The translations under genes were made by a program, and so were the position numbers. Positions 21,198 to 28,238 of a stretch of 28,238 bases of DNA are shown piece by piece (position 1 is the first letter of the stretch; every line of letters starts with the position of its first letter). The notes beneath the pieces are model-generated. The model was given only the letters and a program-made list of their open reading frames with translations, was not told the origin of the DNA and did no database searches. The DNA lies in NCBI GenBank assembly GCA_002412595.1, contig DHVJ01000035.1, forward strand, positions 2,961 to 31,198, in the 5' to 3' direction. Origin of the DNA: Anaerolineaceae bacterium UBA5211 (GTDB lineage: Bacteria; Chloroflexota; Anaerolineae; Anaerolineales; Anaerolineaceae).

Positions 21198-22373
21198 TTA
21201 AACGATTTTTCCGATTAACATTTCTTTGTTTACCGGCGCTGGCATCCCGATAACCGCTCTGGCTTGATCTACTTTGTCCCAAACATTCCAAAGCAGCACG
21301 CCCCTGACCCGGTTATCCTCCAGGTAATACAAGACCCCTTTTTCGTATTTCTGCTGCCAATCTTCCACCAATTCGCAGCGCGCATCCAATAACCCGACTG
21401 CTTCATATCCCAGGTCAAACAAATCCGAGTAGAAGAAGGGCAAATAATCATATTTCTCACCTGCGCCTGCCATATTCCGGCCGGCCGCCTTGCCCATTTG
21501 GGTAGCATTATCCGCGTGCTCCACTCGCATGCGCCTTCCCAGCAAAGAATTGTAAAAATTGGCCACATCGCCTGCTGCGTAAATAGCAGGATCGCTTGTC
21601 TGAAGGTATTCATTTACATGAATGCCATTATCCACTTTGAGATTCAGCGCTTCTGCTAACTGCGTGTCCGGCATAATTCCCACACCTGCCACTACGCCGT
21701 CAAATTCATAACTATCGCCGGAATTTAAACTGATCCGCAATTTTTCGCCCGTCTTCTCAACATCGGTTACTTTTACATTTGTGACGATCTCCACACCTTT
21801 TTGATGGTAGTAATCATTCAAAAACGCTGTCATTTCATCCGGGAACACATTCCAGCCAATGCCGGGCCCAATATCAAAAAGAGTTACTTCTTTTCCATTC
21901 ATCGCCAGGGCTGCGGCAATTTCAGAACCGATGAATCCGCTCCCAATCACGCCAAAACGCTTTTTATGATCTGCCATCTGATGCAGTTTTTTAAAATCTT
22001 CAACTGTCCGGTAATAAAGGATGTTATCCTCCCCAAAAGGAAGCGTTCTGCGTTTTCCACCGGTTGCTAACATCAGTTTTTCATACCGATAGGCATTTCC
22101 CGCATCTGTTTGGGCAATCTTCTGCTCCGCATCGATATGCGTCACACTTTGGTTAAGGAGTACTTCTGCTTTCTTTCCTTCAGTATCCAGCCATATTTTT
22201 TCGATGGGTGTTTTCTTCCATAGCGATTTGGAAAGCGGTGGTCGTTTATAAGGTGGGTCAGGTTCGGACGATATAACTAAAATAGATCCCTTCGGGTCTA
22301 ACTCTCGAATTCCTTCAACAGCTGCGTCCGCGCTCATGCCCCCACCGATAATCACATAGTCATAGGTTTTCAT
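21198..22373 (-). CDS. FAD/NAD(P)-dependent oxidoreductase, AIF/ferredoxin-reductase-like
   Basis: This 391-aa two-nucleotide-domain flavoprotein has an FAD-binding N-terminus YVIIGGGMSADAAVEGIRELD, followed by the subfamily mark PPYKRPPLSKSLW. The second Rossmann motif is FGVIGSGFIGSEIAAALAMNG, and the FAD-ribityl motif is IYAAGDVANF. The C-terminal segment with GVLYYLEDNRVRGVLLWNVWDKVDQAR resembles the dimer/reductase C domain. Such proteins pass electrons from NAD(P)H to ferredoxin, rubredoxin or quinone-like acceptors. No redox-partner gene is adjacent, so the acceptor is unknown. GGGAG precedes the ATG. It lies between ppdK and the DUF2905 gene, both on the same strand. Confidence 0.85.
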   Translation of the reverse strand: MKTYDYVIIGGGMSADAAVEGIRELDPKGSILVISSEPDPPYKRPPLSKSLWKKTPIEKIWLDTEGKKAEVLLNQSVTHIDAEQKIAQTDAGNAYRYEKLMLATGGKRRTLPFGEDNILYYRTVEDFKKLHQMADHKKRFGVIGSGFIGSEIAAALAMNGKEVTLFDIGPGIGWNVFPDEMTAFLNDYYHQKGVEIVTNVKVTDVEKTGEKLRISLNSGDSYEFDGVVAGVGIMPDTQLAEALNLKVDNGIHVNEYLQTSDPAIYAAGDVANFYNSLLGRRMRVEHADNATQMGKAAGRNMAGAGEKYDYLPFFYSDLFDLGYEAVGLLDARCELVEDWQQKYEKGVLYYLEDNRVRGVLLWNVWDKVDQARAVIGMPAPVNKEMLIGKIV

Positions 22374-22459
22374 TTTTCTCCCTTTCTATAACTATACTAA
22401 CCGAAATCCTTCCGAATTTTTATAAGCGATATATAAATCAAAATAGCTTCGATGGGAAG

Positions 22460-22687
22460 CTAATGACTAAGAAATCGACCGATTAAATTAAGAACCAATG
22501 TCAGTACAACACTTAAGATAATAGAAAGCAGAATTGGAAATACAAATGTGGCATTCCCCATTTGAATTTTGAGCGTTCCGGGTATCTCACGGGTTGAAAG
22601 TCTGCCCAGCAGCCAGAAGATAATTCCGACGATCAGGAAACAAACGCCTAAAATGAGGAACCAACGGCTGATAGTTTTAAAATCCAT
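22460..22687 (-). CDS. DUF2905 small membrane protein
   Basis: This 75-aa protein has the DUF2905 pattern: a first helix (about residues 9-27, WFLILGVCFLIVGIIFWLL), a short loop REIPGTLKIQMGNATFVFP that is the conserved core, and a second helix (about 48-69). Its function is unknown. It lies 86 nt upstream of the FAD oxidoreductase gene on the same strand and could be co-transcribed with it. The ATG lacks a good ribosome site. A palindrome in its upstream region is noted separately. Confidence 0.82.
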   Translation of the reverse strand: MDFKTISRWFLILGVCFLIVGIIFWLLGRLSTREIPGTLKIQMGNATFVFPILLSIILSVVLTLVLNLIGRFLSH

Positions 22688-22711
22688 TGCACGAGTCCAT
22701 GAATAATATAG

Positions 22712-22726
22712 AGGAATTTAATTCCT
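22712..22726 (-). promoter_or_regulatory. Palindrome in the probable DUF2905 promoter
   Basis: AGGAATT-T-AATTCCT is a 7+7-bp palindrome occupying the spacer between a weak -35 (TTTTCG) and a -10-like TATATT on the minus strand, 17 bp apart, upstream of the ATG at 22687. Such a site would suit a dimeric repressor, but the promoter itself is weak. Confidence 0.35.
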
Positions 22727-22839
22727 GCGAAAATAATTTTACTTCACTCTCTGAAAGCGCCCTTATCTGGACGCCTGAAAAGGCTAAACCATCCAATCAA
22801 ACAACCGGACAATTGGTAGAAAATTGATTCAGAATTAAA

Positions 22840-22869
22840 AACAGGAGAAGGCGCAAACCTTCTCCTGTT
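22840..22869 (-). terminator. Terminator of the tdk-to-DUF362 operon
   Basis: A perfect 12-bp stem AACAGGAGAAGG/CCTTCTCCTGTT (arms 22840-22851 and 22858-22869) is followed on the minus strand by a run of T's. It lies 17 nt after the stop of the DUF362 gene. Confidence 0.9.
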
Positions 22870-22886
22870 GAATATCAAAGGAGGGT

Positions 22887-23999
22887 CTAATTCACCTGCA
22901 CAAGTTTGTAATCCATGCTCCCCAAATGGATTTCTTCCGAGTGGCCCAGGCAGTCGCGCCAGTGAACATCCGGGTGTACGTGTACAAACTTGTCTTCACC
23001 GTCCTTATAATCACCCTTCTCATAAAGTCGGCTGCTCAGCACGCCCGGGACCGCATTGACCAGATCAACACAGGCATGGTCGAGCGCAACCGGATCAAAA
23101 GATGCCGCAATACCCACGTCCGGAGCAATGGCCTGATCGTTTGAATCCCAGCAGTCGCAATCCGGTGAGATATTCATCATGAAGTTGATGTGGAAATGCT
23201 GCTTATCCTTCAGTACGGCAAAGGCATACTCCGCGATCTTCTTGTTAAGCAATTCTGCAGCCTGGTCATAAATCGCCACAGCCGCGCCGTAATGGCAGCT
23301 GGCCACACATTGGCCGCATCCAATGCACTTGCTGTAGTCGATTTGTGCATTTAAATTCTCATTGTATGAAATGGCTTTCTGCGGGCATTTACGAATGCAC
23401 ATACCGCAGGAAACACAATTTTCCTCTTTGATCTTGGGTTTTGAGGAAGAATGCATTTCCATCTTCCCCTTTCTGGAACCGCATCCCATGCCAATATTCT
23501 TCAATGCACCGCCAAAGCCAGTTTGTTCGTGACCCTTGAAATGGTTTAGGCTAATAATGACATCGCTATCCGCAATCGCCGAACCAATCTTCGCGCTCTT
23601 TACCAGGTCAAAATCAAGGGGAATTTCGGTCGCATCCCCTCCAGTCAAACCATCGGCAATAACGACATCGCATCCAACTGCAATGCGGTTGAATCCATTT
23701 TCCATCGCGGCTTCCAGATGGTCCACCGCATTCGCACGTCTCCCATAATACAACGTGTTGCAATCAGTCAGGAAAGGTTTTCCACCCATCTTTTTAATTT
23801 TCTTGACAATTACCGCCGCGTAATTAGGACGCAAGTAGGCTAAATTTCCCGGTTCGCCAAAATGGATCTTCAACGCAACCAGTTTATCTTCAACTTTTAG
23901 CTCTTCGATTCCGGCTTTTTTAATCAGTCGGTTCAACTTATCGTACATATTAACGCCTGGTTTAGTACGCATATCGGTAAAAAATACTTTTGATGCCAT
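22887..23999 (-). CDS. DUF362 protein with two 4Fe-4S ferredoxin clusters
   Basis: This 370-aa protein has an N-terminal DUF362 domain (VALKIHFGEPGNLAYLRPNY, PFLTDCNTLYYGRR, VIISLNHFKGHEQTGFGGALKNIGMGCGSRKGK). A bacterioferredoxin-like insert follows with Cys195, 198, 201 and 205 (CVSCGMCIRKCP) and Cys225, 228, 231 and 235 (CIGCGQCVASCH; the usual final Pro is His). The rest of DUF362 continues to ASFDPVALDHACVDLVN. The biochemical role of the family is not established; two 4Fe-4S clusters imply electron transfer in an anaerobe. The ATG at 23999 overlaps the TAA of the hydrolase gene by one base and has AAAGGAGA 8 nt upstream, so translation is probably coupled. Confidence 0.88.
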   Translation of the reverse strand: MASKVFFTDMRTKPGVNMYDKLNRLIKKAGIEELKVEDKLVALKIHFGEPGNLAYLRPNYAAVIVKKIKKMGGKPFLTDCNTLYYGRRANAVDHLEAAMENGFNRIAVGCDVVIADGLTGGDATEIPLDFDLVKSAKIGSAIADSDVIISLNHFKGHEQTGFGGALKNIGMGCGSRKGKMEMHSSSKPKIKEENCVSCGMCIRKCPQKAISYNENLNAQIDYSKCIGCGQCVASCHYGAAVAIYDQAAELLNKKIAEYAFAVLKDKQHFHINFMMNISPDCDCWDSNDQAIAPDVGIAASFDPVALDHACVDLVNAVPGVLSSRLYEKGDYKDGEDKFVHVHPDVHWRDCLGHSEEIHLGSMDYKLVQVN

Positions 24000-24766
24000 T
24001 AACAATTCTCCTTTATGTTTTGGATAAATTCGGATAATGCAACTGCAACTTCATTCGGTTTTTCCAGCATGGGCATATGCCCAGCATCGGAAATTTCGAC
24101 TAACCAGGGTTTCCTCATCTTTTGAGCAACTGCTCGCGTAGATTCAATTGGGACAATTTGATCCTCCCGCCCGGCAATGATCATGGCTGGTAATTCCAAA
24201 TTAATAAATAATTCCATGGAATCCGGACGATTGGCCATAGCAGCCAAAACACCCATCACGCCGCTGGTTGAAGCTTTTGCGATAATCTCCTTGCATTGGT
24301 CCCTTACTGCGTTATTATACGAAAGTTTTTCCGGCATGGAAGAAACTGCACTGGCTGCACCATTTTTCCGGACATCCTCGATTGAGGCTAACCTGGCTTT
24401 ACGTTTTTCGGGTGCGTCTGCATTGACGCGTGATGCCACCAAAACCAATCCAGCCAAACGCTCCGGAAAATAACGCGCCACCGCCAGAGAAACATATCCA
24501 CCCATGGAATGGCCGCCAATTACACTTTTATCAATACGCAGCTCATCCCAAAGACTAACCACATCCTCCGCCATTTCCCGCATGCTGTAAGGACCTTCGG
24601 GAATTGGAGATTGCCCATGTCCGCGCAAGTCGGGCAATATCAAACGAGCCTCCCCTTCAATTTTCGGTATCAGTGAATTCCAAATCGTATGATCCAAGGG
24701 ATAACCGTGAATTAAAGTCAATGGTAAACCACTGCCATATGTTTCAGCAAACAACTTGACTGTCAT
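23999..24766 (-). CDS. Alpha/beta-fold hydrolase
   Basis: This 255-aa alpha/beta hydrolase has an HGYPLDHTIW oxyanion segment, LPDLRGHGQSP, nucleophile elbow GHSMGGYVSLA (Ser87), acid in GREDQIVP and His in DAGHMPMLEKP. This is a complete Ser-Asp-His set of the esterase/peroxidase-like group; the substrate is unknown. The ATG at 24766 gives a 4-nt ATGA overlap with the upstream cca-like gene. A longer in-frame start at 24832 would sit deep within that gene and adds a non-family N-terminus, so it is rejected. No signal peptide is seen. Confidence 0.87.
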   Translation of the reverse strand: MTVKLFAETYGSGLPLTLIHGYPLDHTIWNSLIPKIEGEARLILPDLRGHGQSPIPEGPYSMREMAEDVVSLWDELRIDKSVIGGHSMGGYVSLAVARYFPERLAGLVLVASRVNADAPEKRKARLASIEDVRKNGAASAVSSMPEKLSYNNAVRDQCKEIIAKASTSGVMGVLAAMANRPDSMELFINLELPAMIIAGREDQIVPIESTRAVAQKMRKPWLVEISDAGHMPMLEKPNEVAVALSEFIQNIKENC

Positions 24767-26256
24767 TTTGGGTCTTCTTCTTTCTTTTTCAGGTACTGTT
24801 TGACAAACGCGGCTGCCATTTTCCGGTCCCAAATCTCACCAACCGCCTGACCTTCCTGAATATTCATTAATATTTCGCCAATTTGGGGTCCGGGTTCCAG
24901 GCCAAATTCCTTCATAAGCTCATCTCCCGTAAACAACACAGGCGGCTCAACAATTTGATTATATTTCCGAAACCAACAATCCAGCAATGTCCGGCAAGTC
25001 TCCCGAGCTTTTTCCCATCTGGCTGACGTCAATGTATCTTCGTATGTTGCTAAGATATCGGCCAAGTGTAAAATGCCGATCAGCACGCCGGCAGACTGGC
25101 TGCGCTGAAAGAAATGATACAGTTCTCTTCTTGAACGGGCTTCATGGGTTCCTTGAATGCCCAGCGGTAATGTATGGTTGCGGATGATACGATCCACAAA
25201 ATCAAATTCATTTTTTGAAAGAGCCCAATTTGATCGAGTCTTGCTGAATATTTCTGCGCTTTTTTGGGCATGGTCAGGAAAGCCGATTTTCCCACCTACT
25301 TCTTGCGGAATGATATTCACTTTGCTCAAGTCATGATAAAGGATTGCTAAAAAAAGCAGACTTCCATATTGCCGTTGCGAGTGAATAGGATGCGCAAAAT
25401 ACTCGTCCAATTCAATTTGGAATTCATCCAGGATCTCCCAACCAGATTTAACAAATTTATTATCTGTTTCAACTTGGTTACCCTTAATATGATTAACCAA
25501 TATCTGACTGTAATCCAACACCTGCAAAGTATGATCCATTAGAGAATGGACATGACGTGGCACTTTTTCCAATTGGTCCAGGTCAGATAAATACGGAAAA
25601 ACCTCATCCCAGATTTGGTAAGATTGCAGAAGCAAACAGGATTCTTTTATATGTGCGCTTTCAAATACAGCGAAGAGTTCATCCCGTTTTCTTTCGGCTG
25701 AGATATTCTTCAATCCGGGGGCCGCAGATCGGATGAGTGTTGCGGTTGATTCTTCAACCTGCAATTCCAAACGCTGCTGAAAACGTATTGCCCGGATTGT
25801 GCGGATCGGGTCATTCTCAAAACTGGAAGCACTGCAGGGCCGCATTATTTTGTCATGCAAGGCTTGGGCGCCAGATAATGGATCAATCAGGTCGTCAGGC
25901 GCATTTAGATCGACCGCCATGGCATTGAAGGTAAAATCGCGCAACTCCAAATCTTTCCGGATGCCCTTGGATGCCAGCGTAGCAAAATCCAGGATAATGG
26001 ATTCTCCTCGTAATTCCAGCAGCACTCTTCCAGTCCCTCGTTCCTGGTCTAATGCGTAATAACTTCCGTGCATTCGGTCAGCGCAGATCTTGGCCGCCTT
26101 TAATGCATTATTTTTAACAACGAAATCGAAATCATGGCTGGAGATATTCAGGAGATGGTCGCGCACGGCTCCCCCCACCAAATAAATCTCGCCGCAAGTT
26201 CCGATTAAACCTGTAACGACATCGCTTATTTTCGGCCCCAGGATTGTACGGATCAT
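24763..26256 (-). CDS. tRNA nucleotidyltransferase / poly(A) polymerase family protein with HD domain
   Basis: This 497-aa class II nucleotidyltransferase has the head motif YLVGGAVRDHLL (residues 25-36) and catalytic Asp42 and Asp44 (SSHDFDFVV). It also has LRDFTFNAMAVDL, the RAIRFQQRLEL motif and the family helix SAERKRDELFAVF. An HD-type module is visible in the second half (LLFLAILYHDLSKVNIIPQEVGG). The protein probably adds or repairs the CCA end of tRNAs; CC-adding, A-adding and full CCA-adding activities cannot be told apart here. Fifteen bases separate it from hpt, and it overlaps the hydrolase gene by 4 nt. Confidence 0.88.
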   Translation of the reverse strand: MIRTILGPKISDVVTGLIGTCGEIYLVGGAVRDHLLNISSHDFDFVVKNNALKAAKICADRMHGSYYALDQERGTGRVLLELRGESIILDFATLASKGIRKDLELRDFTFNAMAVDLNAPDDLIDPLSGAQALHDKIMRPCSASSFENDPIRTIRAIRFQQRLELQVEESTATLIRSAAPGLKNISAERKRDELFAVFESAHIKESCLLLQSYQIWDEVFPYLSDLDQLEKVPRHVHSLMDHTLQVLDYSQILVNHIKGNQVETDNKFVKSGWEILDEFQIELDEYFAHPIHSQRQYGSLLFLAILYHDLSKVNIIPQEVGGKIGFPDHAQKSAEIFSKTRSNWALSKNEFDFVDRIIRNHTLPLGIQGTHEARSRRELYHFFQRSQSAGVLIGILHLADILATYEDTLTSARWEKARETCRTLLDCWFRKYNQIVEPPVLFTGDELMKEFGLEPGPQIGEILMNIQEGQAVGEIWDRKMAAAFVKQYLKKKEEDPK

Positions 26257-26271
26257 TATTTGGATTTTAAA

Positions 26272-26826
26272 TCATCCCCCGTATTTTTCCAGATCAACCA
26301 CGCCGATGAAAGGTAAATTGCGGTAATACTCATCCAGGTCCAAACCATAACCAAAAACGAATTTATTGGGAATGACAAATCCGGTATAGCTGATCGGCAC
26401 TTCCACCTCGCGGCGTTCCGCTTTATCCAGCAGTGTGCAAATTTTCAGGCTTTTCGGTTTACGCGTTGAAAGAAGTCTAAGCACATAGGACAGGGTATTT
26501 CCGCTGTCAATGATGTCTTCGACGATCAATACATCCCTTCCAAAGATATTGGTATTCAAGTCCATTGTGATGCGTACCATCCCGGATGAATTGCGGTTCC
26601 CCGTGCCGTAGGAAGAAATTGCCATAAAGTCCATTGAATGCGGAACACTGATTTGACGGGAGAGATCGCTCATGAAAATGACCGCGCCGCGTAAAATGCA
26701 GATCAGCAGGAGTTGTTGGCTGTCGTGATAGTCGCGGCTGATTTCAGCGCCCAGCTCAGCAATACGTGCTTGTAATTTTTCTTCAGGAACAAGAATTTCT
26801 TTTAAAAAGTTTCGATAGTCTTCCAT
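26272..26826 (-). CDS. hpt: Hypoxanthine phosphoribosyltransferase
   Basis: This 184-aa purine-salvage enzyme makes IMP (and often GMP) from the free base and PRPP. The PRPP-binding motif VLIVEDIIDSGNTLSYVL, the LICILRGAVIFMSDLSRQI segment, the flexible loop DFMAISSYGTGNRNSSG and the base-recognition part VIPNKFVFGYGLDLDEYYRNLPFIGVV are all in place. Length is normal. It begins 4 nt after the tdk stop, so the two salvage genes form a tight pair. Confidence 0.95.
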   Translation of the reverse strand: MEDYRNFLKEILVPEEKLQARIAELGAEISRDYHDSQQLLLICILRGAVIFMSDLSRQISVPHSMDFMAISSYGTGNRNSSGMVRITMDLNTNIFGRDVLIVEDIIDSGNTLSYVLRLLSTRKPKSLKICTLLDKAERREVEVPISYTGFVIPNKFVFGYGLDLDEYYRNLPFIGVVDLEKYGG

Positions 26827-26830
26827 CTCA

Positions 26831-27403
26831 TCAATCCCGTGGAACTACATGATGCGCCCGGCAGCGGGCTTCATACATTTCAGCAGCTCCAACAATCACA
26901 ATCGGCTCTTCATAATGGGCCGGCTTGCCATCCACCAGCCGCTGCGTACGGTTTGCTGGTTCCCCGCACACCATACAAATTGCCTGCAATTTGTCAATTT
27001 TATCAGCGCGTGCCAAAAGCTCTGGAATAAAGCCGAAAGGTTCACCGCGGAAGTCCATGTCCAGCCCTGTAACGATCACACGAATGTTCTGGTCAGCCAG
27101 CTGTTCAATAATACTGACAATTCCCTCATCAAAGAATTGGGCTTCATCAATACCGACTACAGTCGTATCGTCCTTAATGTTTTCCATGATTTCAGAAGAA
27201 TTGGAAATCGGTATCGCTTCAAAATCCAGACCGGCATGCGAAGTAACTCTGCTGGCATTATATCGGTTGTCGATGACCGGTTTGAAAACTTGAACTTTTT
27301 GCCTGGCTATGACCGCTCTTCTCAGGCGGCGGATCATTTCTTCTGTCTTACCGGAAAACATCGACCCACAAATAACCTCGACCGAACCGTTTTTATCATC
27401 CAT
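26831..27403 (-). CDS. tdk: Thymidine kinase
   Basis: This 190-aa type II thymidine kinase phosphorylates thymidine to dTMP. It has Walker A GSMFSGKTEEMIRRLRRA, Walker B-like VVGIDEAQFFDEG, and zinc ligands in the lasso region (ICMVCGEPANRTQR and YEARCRAHH). The substrate-binding loop EEPIVIVGAAEMYEARC is typical. The ATG at 27403 is chosen because GAGGAG (27413-27408) lies just upstream; an in-frame GTG at 27415 overlaps that site. It is the first gene of a tight operon with hpt, a cca-like gene, a hydrolase and a DUF362 gene. Confidence 0.95.
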   Translation of the reverse strand: MDDKNGSVEVICGSMFSGKTEEMIRRLRRAVIARQKVQVFKPVIDNRYNASRVTSHAGLDFEAIPISNSSEIMENIKDDTTVVGIDEAQFFDEGIVSIIEQLADQNIRVIVTGLDMDFRGEPFGFIPELLARADKIDKLQAICMVCGEPANRTQRLVDGKPAHYEEPIVIVGAAEMYEARCRAHHVVPRD

Positions 27404-27461
27404 TCGACTCCTCACATCTATTACTAAAATTTTACACTAACTTGAACTCTGCTTAAACAAA

Positions 27462-27484
27462 AAGAAGGCAGAAACTGCCTTCTT
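27462..27484 (-). terminator. Terminator of rpmA-rpmE
   Basis: A perfect 10-bp stem AAGAAGGCAG/CTGCCTTCTT with an AAA loop is followed on the minus strand by TTTTGTTT, 19 nt after the rpmE stop. It separates the ribosomal genes from tdk. Confidence 0.9.
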
Positions 27485-27503
27485 AATTATTTGTGCTTTG
27501 GAA

Positions 27504-27980
27504 TTATACAGTGATCTCTTCTGCTGCTGCAGGTAATTCATAACCCAATGAGCGTAATTTCTTTTTGACATCAATCAAAGTCTTCCGCCCAATACCCGGC
27601 AATTCCAACATAGCTGCTTCACCAGATTCAAGCCGTTCTAGGATTTGGCCAACCGTTGTCATACCGACTTCAGTTAATGCTTCAGTAGCACGCTTACCCA
27701 ATTCCAATTCCTCAACCGTACGATCAGGAGAAACCTTTTCGTCCTGTTTGCGTTGCTCATCAGCAATGAATTCCTCACGCGCCTGCAATTTCTTGTAGAA
27801 GCGATCAACCTGACCTTCAATGTCGATCAAGCGAGCTTGTTCACCTGTGAAGAAGGGATGGCATTTTGAGCACACTTCTGTGTGAATTTCTTTTTGGGTC
27901 GAGCCGGTTTTCCAGGTATTTCCGCAAGAGCAGATCACTGTGGCATCCGGATAAAATTCAGGATGAATATCTTTTTTCAT
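27504..27980 (-). CDS. rpmE: Ribosomal protein L31 fused to an RNA polymerase alpha-CTD-like domain
   Basis: This 158-aa protein is more than twice the usual L31 length (about 70). Residues 1-65 are a zinc-type (C+) L31: MKKDIHPEFYPDA, CSCGNTWKTGST (Cys17, Cys19), VCSKCHPFFTGEQ (Cys37, Cys40) and GQVDRFYKKL. After a charged linker (66-85), residues 86-150 match the C-terminal domain of the RNA polymerase alpha subunit: TVEELELGKRATEAL, GMTTVGQILERLE, then the helix-hairpin-helix LPGIGRKTLIDVKKKL. Compared with E. coli alpha, Arg265 corresponds to Arg97, Gly296 to Gly131, Lys298 to Lys133 and Ser299 to Thr134, while Asn268 is replaced by Glu100. The reading frame is continuous. It follows rpmA by 21 nt and a terminator ends the unit. 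Confidence 0.93.
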   Translation of the reverse strand: MKKDIHPEFYPDATVICSCGNTWKTGSTQKEIHTEVCSKCHPFFTGEQARLIDIEGQVDRFYKKLQAREEFIADEQRKQDEKVSPDRTVEELELGKRATEALTEVGMTTVGQILERLESGEAAMLELPGIGRKTLIDVKKKLRSLGYELPAAAEEITV

Positions 27981-28001
27981 ATTATTTAACCTCTCAAGTC
28001 C

Positions 28002-28238
28002 TTAGGCTTCTTCCATCGGAAGAACACTAACTTTTTTCTGGCCATTGGGCAGGCGGGTATATTCCACCACACCGTTTGCCACAGCAAAGAGAGTGTAATC
28101 TTTTCCAACACCAACATTATTGCCGGGTTTAATTTTTGTTCCGCGCTGGCGGACTAAAATATTCCCGCAAATTACAATTTCGCCACCATATTTTTTCACG
28201 CCTAAGCGTTTTGATTTACTGTCACGGCCGTTCCTGGT
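28002..28238 (-). CDS. rpmA: Ribosomal protein L27, cut by the right edge
   Basis: The frame reads to the window end as TRNGRDSKSKRLGVKKYGGE, then GNILVRQRGTKIKPGNNVGVGKDYTLFA, the standard L27 core. L27 lies near the peptidyl-transferase centre of the 50S subunit. Only the extreme N-terminus (about 10 residues) is missing, beyond 28238. The internal GTG at 28199 is not the true start. The usual L27 partner gene for L21 would be expected just beyond the edge. Confidence 0.96.
   Translation of the reverse strand, partial: TRNGRDSKSKRLGVKKYGGEIVICGNILVRQRGTKIKPGNNVGVGKDYTLFAVANGVVEYTRLPNGQKKVSVLPMEEA

Noticed and set aside
23999..24832. Longer start for the alpha/beta hydrolase at 24832
   Set aside because: It would overlap the cca-like gene by about 70 nt and add a charged non-family N-terminus; ATG 24766 gives a normal ATGA overlap.
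1..28238. CRISPR array, prophage or insertion sequence
   Set aside because: No regularly spaced direct repeats of CRISPR length, no transposase, integrase or phage structural genes were seen; the holin-like segment at 13147 is only the membrane part of a larger enzyme.

Overview
The window reads as chromosomal DNA from a fermentative, probably anaerobic bacterium of the Chloroflexota (Anaerolineae-like). This placement is inference. It rests on the RecA sequence type, a short Thermotoga/archaeal-type S-adenosylhomocysteinase, pyruvate phosphate dikinase, and a ribosomal protein L31 that carries an RNA polymerase alpha-CTD-like tail. No phage, IS element, CRISPR array, rRNA or tRNA gene was seen. 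Shine-Dalgarno sites and sigma-70-type promoters are readable at many genes.

Layout. (1) 1-2735, minus strand: a glucitol/sorbitol-type PTS operon (SorC-family regulator, GutM, SrlA-like IIC, separate SrlE-type IIC domain) that runs off the left edge. Its promoter and a tandem operator-like repeat lie at 2670-2735. (2) 3034-7111: recA with a strong terminator, a secreted or anchored C39-like papain-fold protein, a small four-helix membrane protein, a lone XdhC-family gene (minus) and a DUF2892 membrane protein. (3) 7194-12239: a nucleoside and methyl-cycle cluster, mtnA-adenosine kinase-ahcY (minus), with an MTA/SAH deaminase gene diverging from it. (4) 12506-17790, plus: envelope genes, namely a VTT-type membrane protein, a membrane-anchored phosphodiesterase/phosphatase, and a TPR lipoprotein ending in a lytic transglycosylase domain. 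(5) 17791-18334: a gene-free stretch with several terminators and a mosaic of inverted repeats. (6) 18335-22687, minus: ppdK, an AIF-like FAD oxidoreductase and a DUF2905 protein. (7) 22887-27403, minus: a probable five-gene operon tdk-hpt-cca-like-alpha/beta hydrolase-DUF362 ferredoxin protein, bounded by two intrinsic terminators. (8) 27504-28238, minus: rpmE (fusion) and rpmA (cut by the right edge).

How they fit together. AhcY makes adenosine and homocysteine from SAH, adenosine kinase removes the adenosine, the deaminase acts on SAH or MTA, and MtnA handles methylthioribose-1-phosphate. Together they look like a disposal and recycling set for SAM by-products. The most unusual items are the L31-alphaCTD fusion, an intrinsic terminator inside the short mtnA leader, and a promoter that places the predicted transcription start exactly on the ATG of the transglycosylase gene. 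All functional statements come from reading the sequence; no database search was run.
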